The position numbers and the translations under genes are program-made. Of a DNA stretch of 64,000 bases, positions 9,594 through 20,100 are shown piece by piece. The first letter of the stretch is position 1. The number at the start of each line of letters is the position of its first letter. The notes under the pieces are model-generated. The model searched no databases, was not told where the DNA came from, and worked only from the letters and a program-made list of their open reading frames with translations. The DNA is from Azolla caroliniana (Eukaryota > Polypodiophyta). The stretch lies in the NCBI GenBank assembly GCA_043228905.1, contig JBHGNT010000008.1:12028001-12092000 (forward strand). The letters are read 5' to 3'.

Positions 9594-10794
9594 AAACTGA
9601 CAACAAAAAGATCGTGGAAGAGGAAGATGCAAGGCATGTAGAAGCCATGCACTATGCCGCATTGGCCGGGATACGAGTTGGAAGAGAGAATCTAAAGACG
9701 ATGTTGGGTTTTGGCCAACGGTATTTGAGTGCGAAAAGAAAGGCGAAATCAATTTGAAGGATCTACAACTTGCTGATCTGAATGTGCGATGAGTTACCGG
9801 ATGGTCGGATCCAGTCGATGATAACATGAGCTTTGCGGAGGTTGTGTGTGACAACTATGAAGGTCTTGTCAAAGAGAAGAGGAAAAGAACCGGTGAAGAA
9901 GATAGCGCATCAAAGCGTCACAATACGAGGAATGCAGGGAAAGAAGGACAAGCCCAACCTACGCCACGAAAAGAGATTGGAGAAACAAGCATGAAGCCCG
10001 ATGGATCGAGCCTACCTTCTCGAATAGAAGTCGATGAATCTGTGAAGAAAGGAAAAGAACGAGCGACGCCGACTTACAAGCTAAGGTCAGATATAGAACA
10101 AACAACCAACTTGCGGAAGGTCCTTGAGGAGAAGGTTTTAGACAGTCATGTTGACCTTACTTTGAGAGAGCTACTTGGGATCGCTAAGAAGGAGTTCCAC
10201 GATACTATTGTGGACTTGATTAAGCGGAAGAGGCAACAAGCGGATGAAGAGGAGGTGAAAACAAGTGCCATAATTATGGCAAGATTGGAAGAGGAGAAAG
10301 AAGAAGAAGTGATGGCAGACAACCATTACTCTTGGCCTCATTGGGCAAGAGCGACAACGGAGACGCCGGTGAAGATTAGGGAGAAGAAAGAGACCATGGT
10401 AGCTTTGATTGACCATGGTTCGGAGATTAACCTCATGTCGATTGAGGTCTACAAAAAGGGAAGATGGCTGATTAATACAGACCACAGGTGGAAGATTCGA
10501 GCGGCAGCGAAGGCCACGGAGGACTTGTACGGAGCTTGTCCCAATGTTAAAGTCATGATTGGGGATGTGGAGATGGATCAACACTTCTTCGTGCAAGAAT
10601 CGACTTCGCATCCTGTCATCATGGGTCAACCGTATATCACATCATCCCGGATGGAGACCAAGGTATTCGATAATGGAGTAGCCTTCGCGAGAATCAAGAG
10701 TCTAGAGAATCAAAGATCTGTTCAATTCCTAACAGTGCGAGCTAATCATGAAAGAAATCGAGATAGTCTTGGAGGCGAATCCCCGGATTTTTAG
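9594..10794 (+). pseudogene. F1 gag/protease region of a divergent Ty3-type element
   Basis: A short gag-like frame (9,594-about 9,760, with HYAALAGIRVGREN) runs into stops; the main frame opens at 9,826 and gives 322 residues. It has a basic N-terminal part, a helical segment with LTLRELLGIAKKEF, then a retropepsin-like domain with active site LIDHGSEINLMS and a later PVIMGQPYI block. DHG in place of DTG/DSG is unusual. The next pol frame starts in another phase, so gag-protease and RT are either broken apart or were joined by frameshifting. From memory, this type resembles Ty3 elements I associate with fungi and some lower plants; that is inference. Confidence 0.75.
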
Positions 10795-10868
10795 AGCGGA
10801 CTATTGAAGCATGGGGCACAAATAGTCCGAGCGATCGCAAGTCCCCAGAAGGGAGTAGAGCGCATGGA

Positions 10869-12344
10869 TTGCGAGGAGAAGCAACATGTGTCACACCTAG
10901 TGGCGCATGTAAACTAGTACTACCCAACAAGAAGGACAAGTGTCGGATACAAGACTTCAAGAAGATGCTGAAAGAAGAAAACATAATAGAAAAAGAAGAG
11001 TTCGTGACTCATATTATGGAAGAAACCTCATTTAACGACACCATCGGCGAAATTGAGGATGTCATGGACTTGAGCTATCTACACGATCATCGTGTGATTT
11101 CGGTTAGCTCCATCAACATGTACGCTATCATCGATGAATATCATCAAAACATCTTGATGAAGGAAGCTGACATCAACACAAAATATAAAACGGTGGATAG
11201 GAAGATCAAGCCAGTTGCGGTTCCGCTACCGGAACATAGCTGGCAAAAGATGAAGGAAGTCGCTAACGATCCAAGCTTAAGAGATCCAAAGACAATAGGT
11301 CATGTCTTCGCCGAAGAGACGAAGGGGAAGCTACAAGTTGGAAGGGAGGATTTCCTCCTCCCTAAAGAGGAGCGAATGTTTCGCGACATGCTTGAAAGAC
11401 ACGGGAAGGCTTTCACATTTTTCCCACAAGAAATTGGATGTGTTGATCCAAGGACAATAGAGCCGATGGTAATCTTCACGGTGCCACACGTGCCTTGGAA
11501 TTTGAAACCGATACCGGTTCCGAGAGCACACCTATCGAAGTTGATCGAGCTCTTAAAGGAGGTGGATATGAGAGTTTTAGAACCGTCGAATGCTCCCTAT
11601 TCTAATAGGTAGTTCACGGTACCGAAGAAGAATGGATCATTGTGATTCATCCAAGATCTTCAACCCATCAACAAGGTGACAATTCAAAATGCTGGAATTG
11701 GTCCGAGCGTGGACGAATTTGCTGAGGTGTTTGTGGGTCAGTCCATCTACTCCATTGATGATCTCTACTCCGGATATGACCAATTCCAGTTGACGATCGA
11801 CAATCGTGACATTACAACCATGAGGACTCCGATCGGGCTCGTGCGGATGTGTACCTTACCTCAAGGTGCAACGAACTCGGTGGCTCATATGGTGAATGCC
11901 ATGAACAAGGTCTTGAAGGATTGCATTTTGGACATCACGATGCCATTCTTGGATGATATTTCGATAAAAGGATGTTTGGATGAGGAGAAAGATGAATCGA
12001 AAGATAAGGAAGGGTGTAGAAAGTTCGTCGCAGATCATATGAAAGATTGCGAGAAGGTGCCCCAAAGGCTCGAAGATGCGAATTTGACATTTTCAAGAGA
12101 AAAATCCGCATTCGGGCAACCAGAGATCTTGGTGCTAGGTCACTTGTGCGGAGCATACGGTCGGAAGCCTTTGCCATACAAGGTGAACGCGATCCAGGAT
12201 ATGAAAGAAGAATGCGTAAACCAAACGGAGGTTCGAAGGTTCCTTAGAGCATGCGCGTTTTATCATATCTGGATTTCGCACTACACTCATGTCGTCGAGC
12301 CTTTATATGGATTGCTAAAGAAAAGAATGAAGTTCGAATGGTGA
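10869..12344 (+). pseudogene. F1 reverse transcriptase region
   Basis: One frame (phase of base 10,869) carries a pre-RT segment, the RT entry (FTVPHVPWNLKPIPVPRAH), palm motifs (SIDDLYSGYDQFQL, TLPQGATNSVAHM) and the catalytic segment MPFLDDISIKG near 11,940. Stops interrupt it at 11,610 (TAG in NRWF context, TGG to TAG likely) and about 11,643 (TGA). The SIDDLYSGYDQFQL and TLPQGATNSVAHM wording is unlike the E, G and Cv RTs here and marks a separate Ty3 clade. Confidence 0.8.
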
Positions 12345-13004
12345 GACGAGCACACAAACGCGATGCGAAGATTGAAGAAACTACTTCTTTAAGCTCCAAG
12401 AAAGGCCGACTATACTAAAGGGAAGCCAATTTATGTGACTATAGATACGAGCCCAACCAGAATCGGGTGGGTCATCAACCAAGAAGGAGAAGATAATGCG
12501 CGGTATGTCATCCAGTTTGGAGCAAAGGTTCTCAGCGAACGACAACTAGGATATGCCCAAGACAAGCGGGAACTTTGGGGTATTGTGTCGGCAGTGAAGA
12601 CGGACAAAGACTACCTGATCGGGTCGGAAATGATAATTGAGACAGATTGTCTCCCAATCCTCGGGATGATCTCAGGATGTGCGACCGTAGATCTAGCTAT
12701 GCTAAGGTGGATCGCCTATATCAAGTCTTTAAGCCCAGAGATCCACCACATTGCAGGTAAGAAGAACACTATGGCTGACATGCTGTCGAGTGCAAGATTT
12801 GAGAATGAAGGTGACATGGTTTCGGAAGATGAAGACGTCACCCTCGACTTCTTCAAGATGGCTCGACTATCAACGGAAGACAAGGGCACGCTAACCCTCC
12901 ACGTCTTCAATGAGGACGAGTACGAAGGGGAGTGGTTACTAATCGACAGATTCCTAAGAACAATGACAACGGATGCTTCGTTGACGAAGGAGGAGGCCCT
13001 ATGA
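12345..13004 (+). pseudogene. F1 RNase H region
   Basis: Same phase as the RT after a TGA at 12,342. Recognisable RNase H strands: YVTIDTSPTRIGWVI, FGAKVLSERQLGYAQ with KRELWGIVSAV, and IIETDCLPILGMI. The tether to integrase has HHIAGKKNTMADMLS, the usual end of the Ty3 RNase H region. It ends at a TGA near 13,002. Confidence 0.75.
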
Positions 13005-14189
13005 ATCCGGAAGAAAGCTTACCAATACTTCTTGAAGGGAGTTTGACGACACCCAAAAAGAAGGACAGGAATACCACATCGAGTGGTGGTGAAGAAAGAA
13101 GAGCAAGTGACGCTAATGACCGAATTCCACGAGAGTGCCTGGGCAAGTCATAGAGGAACATGGGCGATGTTCGAGAAGTTGAAGGAGAAGTATTGGTGGC
13201 CAAGCATGTACAAAGATGTACTCCATTTCGTGTCCACATGCGAAACATGCCAAGCACATTCGAATATACGTCATCGTGATGAGCTACGACCGACATACCC
13301 GCTCACCATACACTTCAAATGGATGGTGGATCTGGGCTCAATGCCAATGGGAGTGGGGCAAATGAAGTACTTTGCTCTGGCAAGAGAAGACTTAACAAAT
13401 CAAGTGGAAGGACGGGCCTTGAAAAATAAGATGACGTTGGCTGTTTGCAAATTTCTACTCGAAGAGGTTGTCTGCTGATACGGATGTGTGGGAAAGATAG
13501 TCGCTGACCGAGGGGAACTAGATGCACATGAAGCAATGGAGCTTTTCGAACGACTAGGCATAAAGCTCTCCCTCACGACTGCCTACAATCCAAAAGCGAA
13601 TGGGAAGATTGAGCGAGGACATGGACCTGTTGTCAAAGCCATCGTACGAGCATGCAATGGTCGAGTCGGGAATTGGCCACGACTATTGCCCTATGCCTTA
13701 TGGGCTGACAGAACGACACATAGCTCGGTGACAGGGTAGATGCCAACGGAGCTTATGTATGGACAAAAGCCGGTAATGCCCATCGAAAGGACGATCACCT
13801 CATGGGTAGCAATACCATGGGAGAACGAGATGAGCTGAGAAGAGTTATTAGCGGCACGGATAAGGAAACTTGAAAGAAGACCTGAAGATCTAGAAAAAGC
13901 GCAAAAGATGATGGAGGCAGCTCGAGTGAAGAACACAATTCGGTTCAACAAGACGCATCGACTGCGTCCCAAGAAGATCGAAGAAGGAGATTGGGTATTG
14001 TTCTACGACAATAGCCTTGACAATCAACACAGTACAACAAGGAAGTTCGCAAGAAGATGGTTCGGACTGTATGTGGTGACAAGTGCCAACGATAATGCCA
14101 CATACCACCTTGCGGAGCTAGACGGATCAAGGTTGGCCGGTACCCATTGCGGGGAAAAGAGTAAAGATTTTCAAGAAAAGACAAGATGA
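13005..14189 (+). pseudogene. F1 integrase region
   Basis: Same phase as RT and RNase H. The zinc finger part reads EFHESAWASHRGTW then CETCQAH (H..H..C..C pattern near 13,125-13,260). Core acidic residues appear in VDLGSMPMG (near 13,330), VADRGELD (near 13,505) and GKIERGHG (near 13,605). Stops at 13,476 (TGA), 13,737 (TAG) and about 13,837 (TGA) break the frame. A C-terminal part (13,908-14,189) has RWFGLYVV, similar in place to the GPY module. A polypurine tract and LTR follow. Confidence 0.8.
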
Positions 14190-14321
14190 GGATCCTGACC
14201 TCGATCACCTCGACGATGAAGATAATAGGACGGATGTGAATGAGGACGTGGAAGAATCTGATCGATCACCGTAGCCGAAATCTCGCACTCTCTCTTCTTG
14301 GCACGTACCAGAGGACGTGCG

Positions 14322-14337
14322 GTTTGGTGGGGGTGGA
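14322..14337 (+). promoter_or_regulatory. Polypurine tract of F1
   Basis: GGTTTGGTGGGGGTGGA directly precedes the LTR start TGTCGTGAAG, as expected for the plus-strand primer of a + strand element. Confidence 0.6.
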
Positions 14338-14465
14338 TGTCGTGAAGATTTTTGGCAACAGTGTGAAAATCGTGTGGAACAAACAAAATCGAGAAAGTGT
14401 AATGTGCACTCAAACATTTGTAAATAAAATAAGACTAAAGCCTAATAACCTTTGAATCCATATAA

Positions 14466-14542
14466 AGGAGTGCAAGCAAGGCTTGAACCTTGCACCTCCA
14501 TGATAAGAGACGAATTAACTTACCACTAAAGCCACTACTAAG
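14466..14542 (-). other. tRNA-like (Pol III A/B box) segment in F1 LTR
   Basis: On the minus strand an A-box-like TGGCTTTAGTGG (14,523-14,534) is followed by a B-box-like GGTTCAAGCC (14,480-14,489). Spacing is tRNA-like, but I cannot fold a complete cloverleaf, so this is not called a tRNA gene. Confidence 0.45.
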
Positions 14543-14623
14543 TGCTTTAGATTTTTTATATTTTCTTTTCATATTCAATATTTCGTAGGAAGCAAACATA
14601 TAAAAACTGTGGGCACAAAACTA

Positions 14624-14688
14624 TGGTTTTAGCCCGTGGTTTTAGCCCGTGGTTTTAGCCCATGGTTTTAGCCCATGGTTTTAGCCCA
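14624..14688 (+). repeat. 13-bp tandem repeat in F1 LTR
   Basis: Five units of TGGTTTTAGCCC plus G or A, followed by a degenerate sixth, directly upstream of the TATA box at 14,710. A promoter-proximal minisatellite; function unknown. Confidence 0.85.
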
Positions 14689-14847
14689 TGGATTTTGCAT
14701 GGAGAGACCTATAAAAGCCTATAGTGGGGCTTGTGTAAGGGGCAAGTGATGTAAGTAAAAAATAAACTTTTAATCAAAGATCTGAGTTATCCTAATAGTG
14801 ATGTATCTTATTTCGTAAAACTAAAGTCAAGGGTTCAATCTCTATCT

Positions 14848-14881
<34 letters not shown>

Positions 14882-15195
14882 ATCTATCTATCTATCTTCA
14901 ATACTTTCTCTCTTACGTTGCTAAAAACATTGAATCCTTTCGGTCCAAGACCCTAGTGGTCCCGCTTCATTTCGCGAACGGGTACGAGGGGTTGTGGCCA
15001 TGGTCTGATGAGACACATAGTGGAATGTAGTAGACAAGATCTGGATTTCTTTGGGAGTGAATTTGCGTGTCTAGAATTCCTTGACCTGATTTGTGATATC
15101 CTCAGGTGTATCAAGGGTATCTTCAGTCATCACGTGGGTGATTTGGGGTTGTTTGTGCGTTGATGGGCATTCCCATTCGCCTTGGTGTACATGTC

Positions 15196-15990
15196 TTACG
15201 AAGTCATGTTGGGGATGCGGAGCCACTCGGGTTGACCTGGTACGATTATCTTGCGGTGTCGTTCGTGGTAGCGTATGAAGGGAGGGGCTGGAGGCCCGAT
15301 GTTGAACTTTGCGCACAGGTAACGAAAGAGGAACCACTCGAAATTGATTACCGATTTGGGCTGTGTTTTCCATCCTCTGATCCACCGAACAAGCTCATGA
15401 GCCCATTGGACTGGTTGAGGATCATGTGCCCACTTGAGGAACTCGCTGGTGATGCGTGCGGTGGCGTCGGTAGATGCGGTGTCGCTGATCTAAGCAATCA
15501 CGGTACAACGGCCGTGGAGGTGAGGGTGGATTTCGGTGTAACGCCAACCTTCGTGCCCAGAATATTCGGAGTAGGTGGCGGGGATAATGCCAGGGACGAC
15601 ACCAGGGGTCTTCATGGTGCGGAAGGGGATGCCATCCGTCGGCAAATGCAACATAGCGCAAATGTCGGCGACGGTGAACTGGGATTCAACGGAGGGGGTA
15701 TCCGCGAAGGCGTGCATATGAACATGTCTAGTATTGGGGTTGTACCCTACGAGGAACCGGTTGACTAGCTCGGGCAGTACACCCCACGAGCCAATCCCGA
15801 GGAAGAACTTGAGGCCGAGTCGGGAAAGAGTGTCGAACACGCCAGGTTCGAGGTACTTGAGCTGCGTGGTGGCCATGGGTACCCAGTAAGTACATCGGGT
15901 GTTGTTGAACTCAACCGGAATGACCAAGGAATCGCAATCGGCGTCGAGGTAGTACGCGTGGAGGAGTTTGATGAATTGAGTGGACACCAT
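15196..15990 (-). pseudogene. Hypothetical minus-strand protein, 264 codons, one in-frame stop
   Basis: From ATG at 15,990 the frame runs 166 codons to a TAG at 15,490-15,492, then continues in the same phase without another stop to TAA at 15,196. It keeps protein-like composition on both sides, with regular Trp (FLKWAHDPQPVQW, WIRGWKTQPKSV), so the TAG is probably a former Trp codon. The segment FTVADICAMLHLPTDGIPF recalls the TEEAIRALTGLPEGGIF motif in E-family ORF3, suggesting a retroelement-associated N-terminal domain; this is a weak similarity judged by eye. The overlapping plus-strand frame (15,160-15,768) looks less protein-like. No LTR or partner gene can be tied to it. Function unknown. 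Confidence 0.5.
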
Positions 15991-16144
15991 TGATTACAAC
16001 CTGCGGGGAAAAGGATTAATATAGTTAAATGGGGTGTACCAATTCGTGCGTATTGTATGGACCTATTGACAAGGATGATGAACTGTGGCGAGGTAGGATG
16101 GGGGTTTGAAGGGGTTGAGGAATCGATGGTGTTAGTGTGTAGGG

Positions 16145-16320
16145 CATCGCTCCTCGAACCGGTGAGGGGTTTGAGGAGTTAGTCTCCTCGAACCTCCTCG
16201 AACCGGGGTTAGGGGGTTCAAGGAGTAAGTCTCCTCGAATAGGTGAGAGGTTCAAGGAGTTGGACTCCTCAAACTGGTGGGGGGTGGGGGGTTCGAGGAG
16301 TTAGAATCCTCGAACAGGTG
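16145..16320. repeat. Degenerate minisatellite with internal inverted motif
   Basis: About four units of roughly 45 bp, each with GGTTCGAGGAGTT followed by CTCCTCGAAC. TTCGAGGAG and CTCCTCGAA are inverted copies, so each unit could form a small hairpin. It lies just left of the Ca insertion. Confidence 0.7.
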
Positions 16321-16470
16321 GTAAAGGAAAGCGATGAGGCCGCGTGTGAAGGGCCCTATAACTGCCTGTTGGGATTTCGGTCCCTCCGGATGGGATGTCC
16401 CCGGAGATAAATGACGGCAAGCCCGGTTGCGGTTACGGAACCGGACGATGAAGAGTACCCGGCATGAAGC

Positions 16471-16600
16471 CGGATGAAGTGTACCCGGATGCGGATCCGG
16501 ATGATGAAGAGTACCCGGATGCGGATCCGGATGATGAAGAGTACCCGGATGCGGATCCGGATGATGAAGAGTACCCGGATACGGATCCGGATGATGAAGA
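16471..16600 (+). repeat. 30-bp tandem repeat in U3 of Ca
   Basis: Units registered at 16,471, 16,501, 16,531 and 16,561 repeat GATGAAGAGTACCCGGAT plus GCGGATCCGG with few changes. Shorter related units (CCCCGGTTACGGAACCGG) follow to about 16,680. Related but different repeats occupy U3 of Cb. Confidence 0.9.
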
Positions 16601-16753
16601 CCCCGGTTACGGAACCGGATGCTGAAGACCCCGACTACGGAGCCGGATGACGAATGTACCCGGAGAGAGATCCGGATGCGGGGACATATTTGTGAATATG
16701 TTTGCCAAGGGTCCTTGAGGCTATATTTGTAAATAGCCCGAAAGTCATATGTG

Positions 16754-16761
16754 TATAAATA
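16754..16761 (+). promoter_or_regulatory. TATA box of Ca LTR
   Basis: TATAAATA in CATATGTGTATAAATATGA; the same segment is present in both Cb LTRs in matching orientation (63,299-63,320 on the minus strand). Confidence 0.65.
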
Positions 16762-17145
16762 TGACTTAGGGCAAACAGTTTATGTTGCTACTCATTTTTC
16801 TGTTTTTCCACTTAAGAGGAGTGAAGAGGAAGCAGCCGAGAGAGAGAGAGAGAGATAGAGCGCGAGAGAGACGAAGAGGTAGACGCCTCTGTGTATTTCC
16901 GCCGCCTGTGGCGAGGACAGCGAGTTCAAGGTCGTTGCCTTGCAGCTCGCCATTGTATATTTCTCTGTGCATAGTTTGGTTTGGAGTCTCGCACTCCCGT
17001 GGTTTTTCCCGTATAGGGTTTTCCACGTTAATCCCTGTGTATCGCGTCTTTCTCTGTATTTCCTATTTTCTGCTGCATTGATCCGCGATTACTCGGTTGT
17101 GGCCGAGCGGAGAAGGTGAATCGAAGACGGTGATTCCCAACAAAC

Positions 17146-17157
17146 TGGTATCAGAGC
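17146..17157 (+). promoter_or_regulatory. Primer-binding site of Ca (initiator-Met tRNA type)
   Basis: TGGTATCAGAGC lies 3 bp after the LTR end. This is the known complement of the plant initiator-Met tRNA 3' end used by most plant copia elements. Confidence 0.9.
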
Positions 17158-17171
17158 GACTGTTGCAGAAA

Positions 17172-20100
17172 ATGGAAGGCGGCGGCAGCGCACAGCCGAT
17201 GATGATGGTGCTGAATGCACAGAATTACGCCGACTGGAAGATCAAGATGGAGGATCTTTTGATTGTTCGGGACCTGTACGAACCGATTGACAGGTCGGAA
17301 ATACCGAAAGGGGTACTTGAGTCGGAGTGGAAGCTCCTGAACCGGAAAGCCGTAGCGACGATCCGACAATATGTCGATGTAAGCGTCCTACAACACGTGG
17401 CGAACGACACCAACGCATACGAGATGTGGAAGAAGCTGTCGGGCCTCTACGAGAGGAAGAATGCGTTGAACCGGACCTCCCTGATGAGGAAGATAGTGAA
17501 TCTCAAGTACCGGGACGGCGAGAGTATGGTGGAACACGTAAGCACGTTCATGGGATTCGTGAATCAGCTTGCGGCGATCAAGTTCCCGTTGGAGGATGCA
17601 ATGCAAGCCATCATCCTGATGTGTACATTGCCGGAAAGCTGGGAGAACTTGGTGGTGACTCTCAGCACCTCCTGCACCGAAGATAACTTGTCTCTACAAA
17701 CGGTAAAGACAAGTATTCTAAATGAAGAAGCGCGTCGGAGAGATAAGGAACCGGCCTCCGACTCGAAGGCGCTGCTTACCGAATCGGAACGGGGAAGACA
17801 ATGGAACCGGAGTCCGCAAAGACGGGAGAAGTCGGGGACCCGGTCGCAATCAAGAGGAAGACCCACATGCTTCCACTGTGGGAAGCCGGGGCACTTCCGG
17901 AAGAATTGTCGGCATTACCGAAAAGACAACGGAGCCGACGACACCGATTCGAAGAAGTCACCGGAGAGAAACGGTGCATACCGGGGAGCCACGGACCGGA
18001 GAGGTCCGGATCGGCGAGGGCAGGACCGGAAAGGAACGACAGCACTCGCGGCAAGTGAAGAAGAGATAATGCTCATTACCGAAGAGACGGAGCTGAACCT
18101 TGCCGGTGAGGAGATGACCTGGGTGGTCGATTCCGGAGCATCGTTCCATCTGACCCCGGAGAAGAAATACTTCTCATCCTACACAGCCGGTGAGCACGGC
18201 TGTGTCCGGATGGGAAATGAAGGTACATGCCGGATTGCCGGCATAGGAGACGTGTGGCTGATGACATCAACCGGATGCAAGATGCTGCTGAAGGATGTGC
18301 GACACGTTCCGGAGGTCCGATTGAACCTGATCTCGGCTGGGAGGCTAGATGATGAAGGCTACACGGGTAGCATCCGGAACGGTGTCATGAAGTTCAGCAA
18401 GGGGAGCCTGATAGTGGCTCGGGCCCGGAAGGTCAACACACTGTACCTGATGAATTCCCGGCTATGTCCGGAGGAGCTGAACGTGGCAGCCGACACTGCC
18501 GGTGAGCTGTGGCACAAGAGACTGTGCCACATGAGTGAGAAAGGGATGAAGAGGCTTGCAGAAGACAACCTTATTCCAGTGAAGCATGTGCACCTGGAGA
18601 AGTGCACCGATTGCCTGGCCGGTAAGCAGAACCGAACCTCTTTCCACTCAAGGCCACCGACGAGACGTGGCGCACCATTGGAGTTGGTGCACACTGATGT
18701 GTGTCAGGTAGAAACGAAGTCACATGGCGGAGCCCAGTACTTCGTAACCTTCATAGATGATCACAGCCGAAGACTGTGGACGGCACCGTTGAAGACAAAG
18801 GACCAAGTGTTGTCCGTCTTCAAAGAACTCCATGCAAGAGTGGAAAGAGAATCCGGCAAGAAGCTGAAAGCGATACGAGCGGATAACGGAGGGGAATACC
18901 GGGGGCAGTTCCAGGAGTACTGTCGCTCGAAGGGAATCCGACTCGAGTTTACTGTGCCGAAGACGCCGGAACTGAACGGGCTGGCCGAGAGGATGAACCG
19001 GACCATAATGGAGAGGGTCCGGAGTATGCTGGCGCATGCGAAATTACCCAAGGGATTTTGGGCTGAGGCAATGTCGACGGCGACATATGTGATAAATAGA
19101 TCACCCTCAGTACCTTTGGACGGAGACACGCCGCAGAGAGTGTGGACCGGTAGGGAAGTATCCTACCGGCATCTGAAGGTGTTCGGGTGTCTCGCATATG
19201 TGCATGTGGCAAAGGACCGGAGAGGAAAGCTAGATCCAAAGACCCGTCCATGCATATTCCTCGGTTACGGCGACGACGAGTTCGGCTACCGAGTATGGGA
19301 CCCGGTCGACAAGAAGATATTCAGGAGTCGTGATATCATCTTCATGGAGGACAAGACACTCGCCGACTGGGAGTCGGAGAAGAAGATGAAGAGCTCCAAG
19401 TCGACCGGTGAGAATCAACTCTACGAGGAGCAGTCCCGACCGGCAAGGGACCGGTTAGCACTCGAGGATCCGGCCGAAGACGGTGAAGAAACAGAACCGG
19501 CCGAAGAAGATGAAAATGATACCGGAACCGGCCCCGATCCCGAAATGGATTCGGATGAAGAAGAATCGGAAGAACCGGTTACCGAAGCTCCGGAACGGAG
19601 ATATCCTCTAAGAGAGAGAAGGGCCCCCCGGAGATTTCCGGAACCAGAGCACGTGCTGCTAACCGACGAGGGGGAGCCGGAGAGCTTTGAAGAAGCAAAG
19701 CATGACACCAAGAGCCGCAGGTGGTTGAGTGCCATGCAGGACGAGATGGATTCCCTGCATGAGAACCACACATATGAACTTGTGGAGTTGCCGAAAGGAA
19801 AGCGGGCACTTCGAAACAAGTGGGTGTTCAAGCTGAAACCGGGAGATGCCGGAAACCCCTCGAGATACAAAGCCAGGATCGTGGTGAAGGGGTTTCAGCA
19901 GAAGAAGGGCGTCGACTTCGACGAGATATTCGCCCCGGTAGTGAAGATGACCTCCATTCGGACGGTGCTGAGCATAGCGGCAAGCATGGACCTCGAGGTA
20001 GAACAGATGGACGTGAAGACGGCATTCCTTCACGGTGACCTCGAAGAAGAGATATACATGCAGCAACCGGAAGGATTCGAGAAGAAAGGGAAGGAGCACC

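Larger units (their letters stand above)
14338..14987 (+). repeat. 3' LTR of F1 (F-type LTR)
   Basis: Starts TGTCGTGAAG after the polypurine tract. It holds a tRNA-like segment in antisense (14,466-14,542), 13-bp tandem repeats (14,624-14,688), TATAAAAG at 14,710 and a long CT microsatellite (about 14,850-14,880), and ends after CCAAGACCCTAGTGGTCCCG near 14,987. The start, tRNA-like segment and GTGGTCCC end are echoed in the solo LTRs at 29,028-29,868 and (minus) about 42,280-42,951. The right end is approximate. Confidence 0.65.
16367..17142 (+). repeat. 5' LTR of copia Ca
   Basis: 776 bp, starting TGTTGGGATT and ending TTCCCAACA. U3 carries 30-bp tandem repeats (16,471-16,600); TATAAATA is at 16,754. 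The start matches the Cb LTRs closely. The last about 40 bp differ from Cb, whose LTR ends GTGTTTAACA. Confidence 0.92.

Noticed and set aside
15160-15768. 202-codon plus-strand frame over the unknown minus-strand ORF
   Set aside because: The minus-strand reading continues in phase past a single stop and has more protein-like composition, so the plus frame is taken as the shadow.
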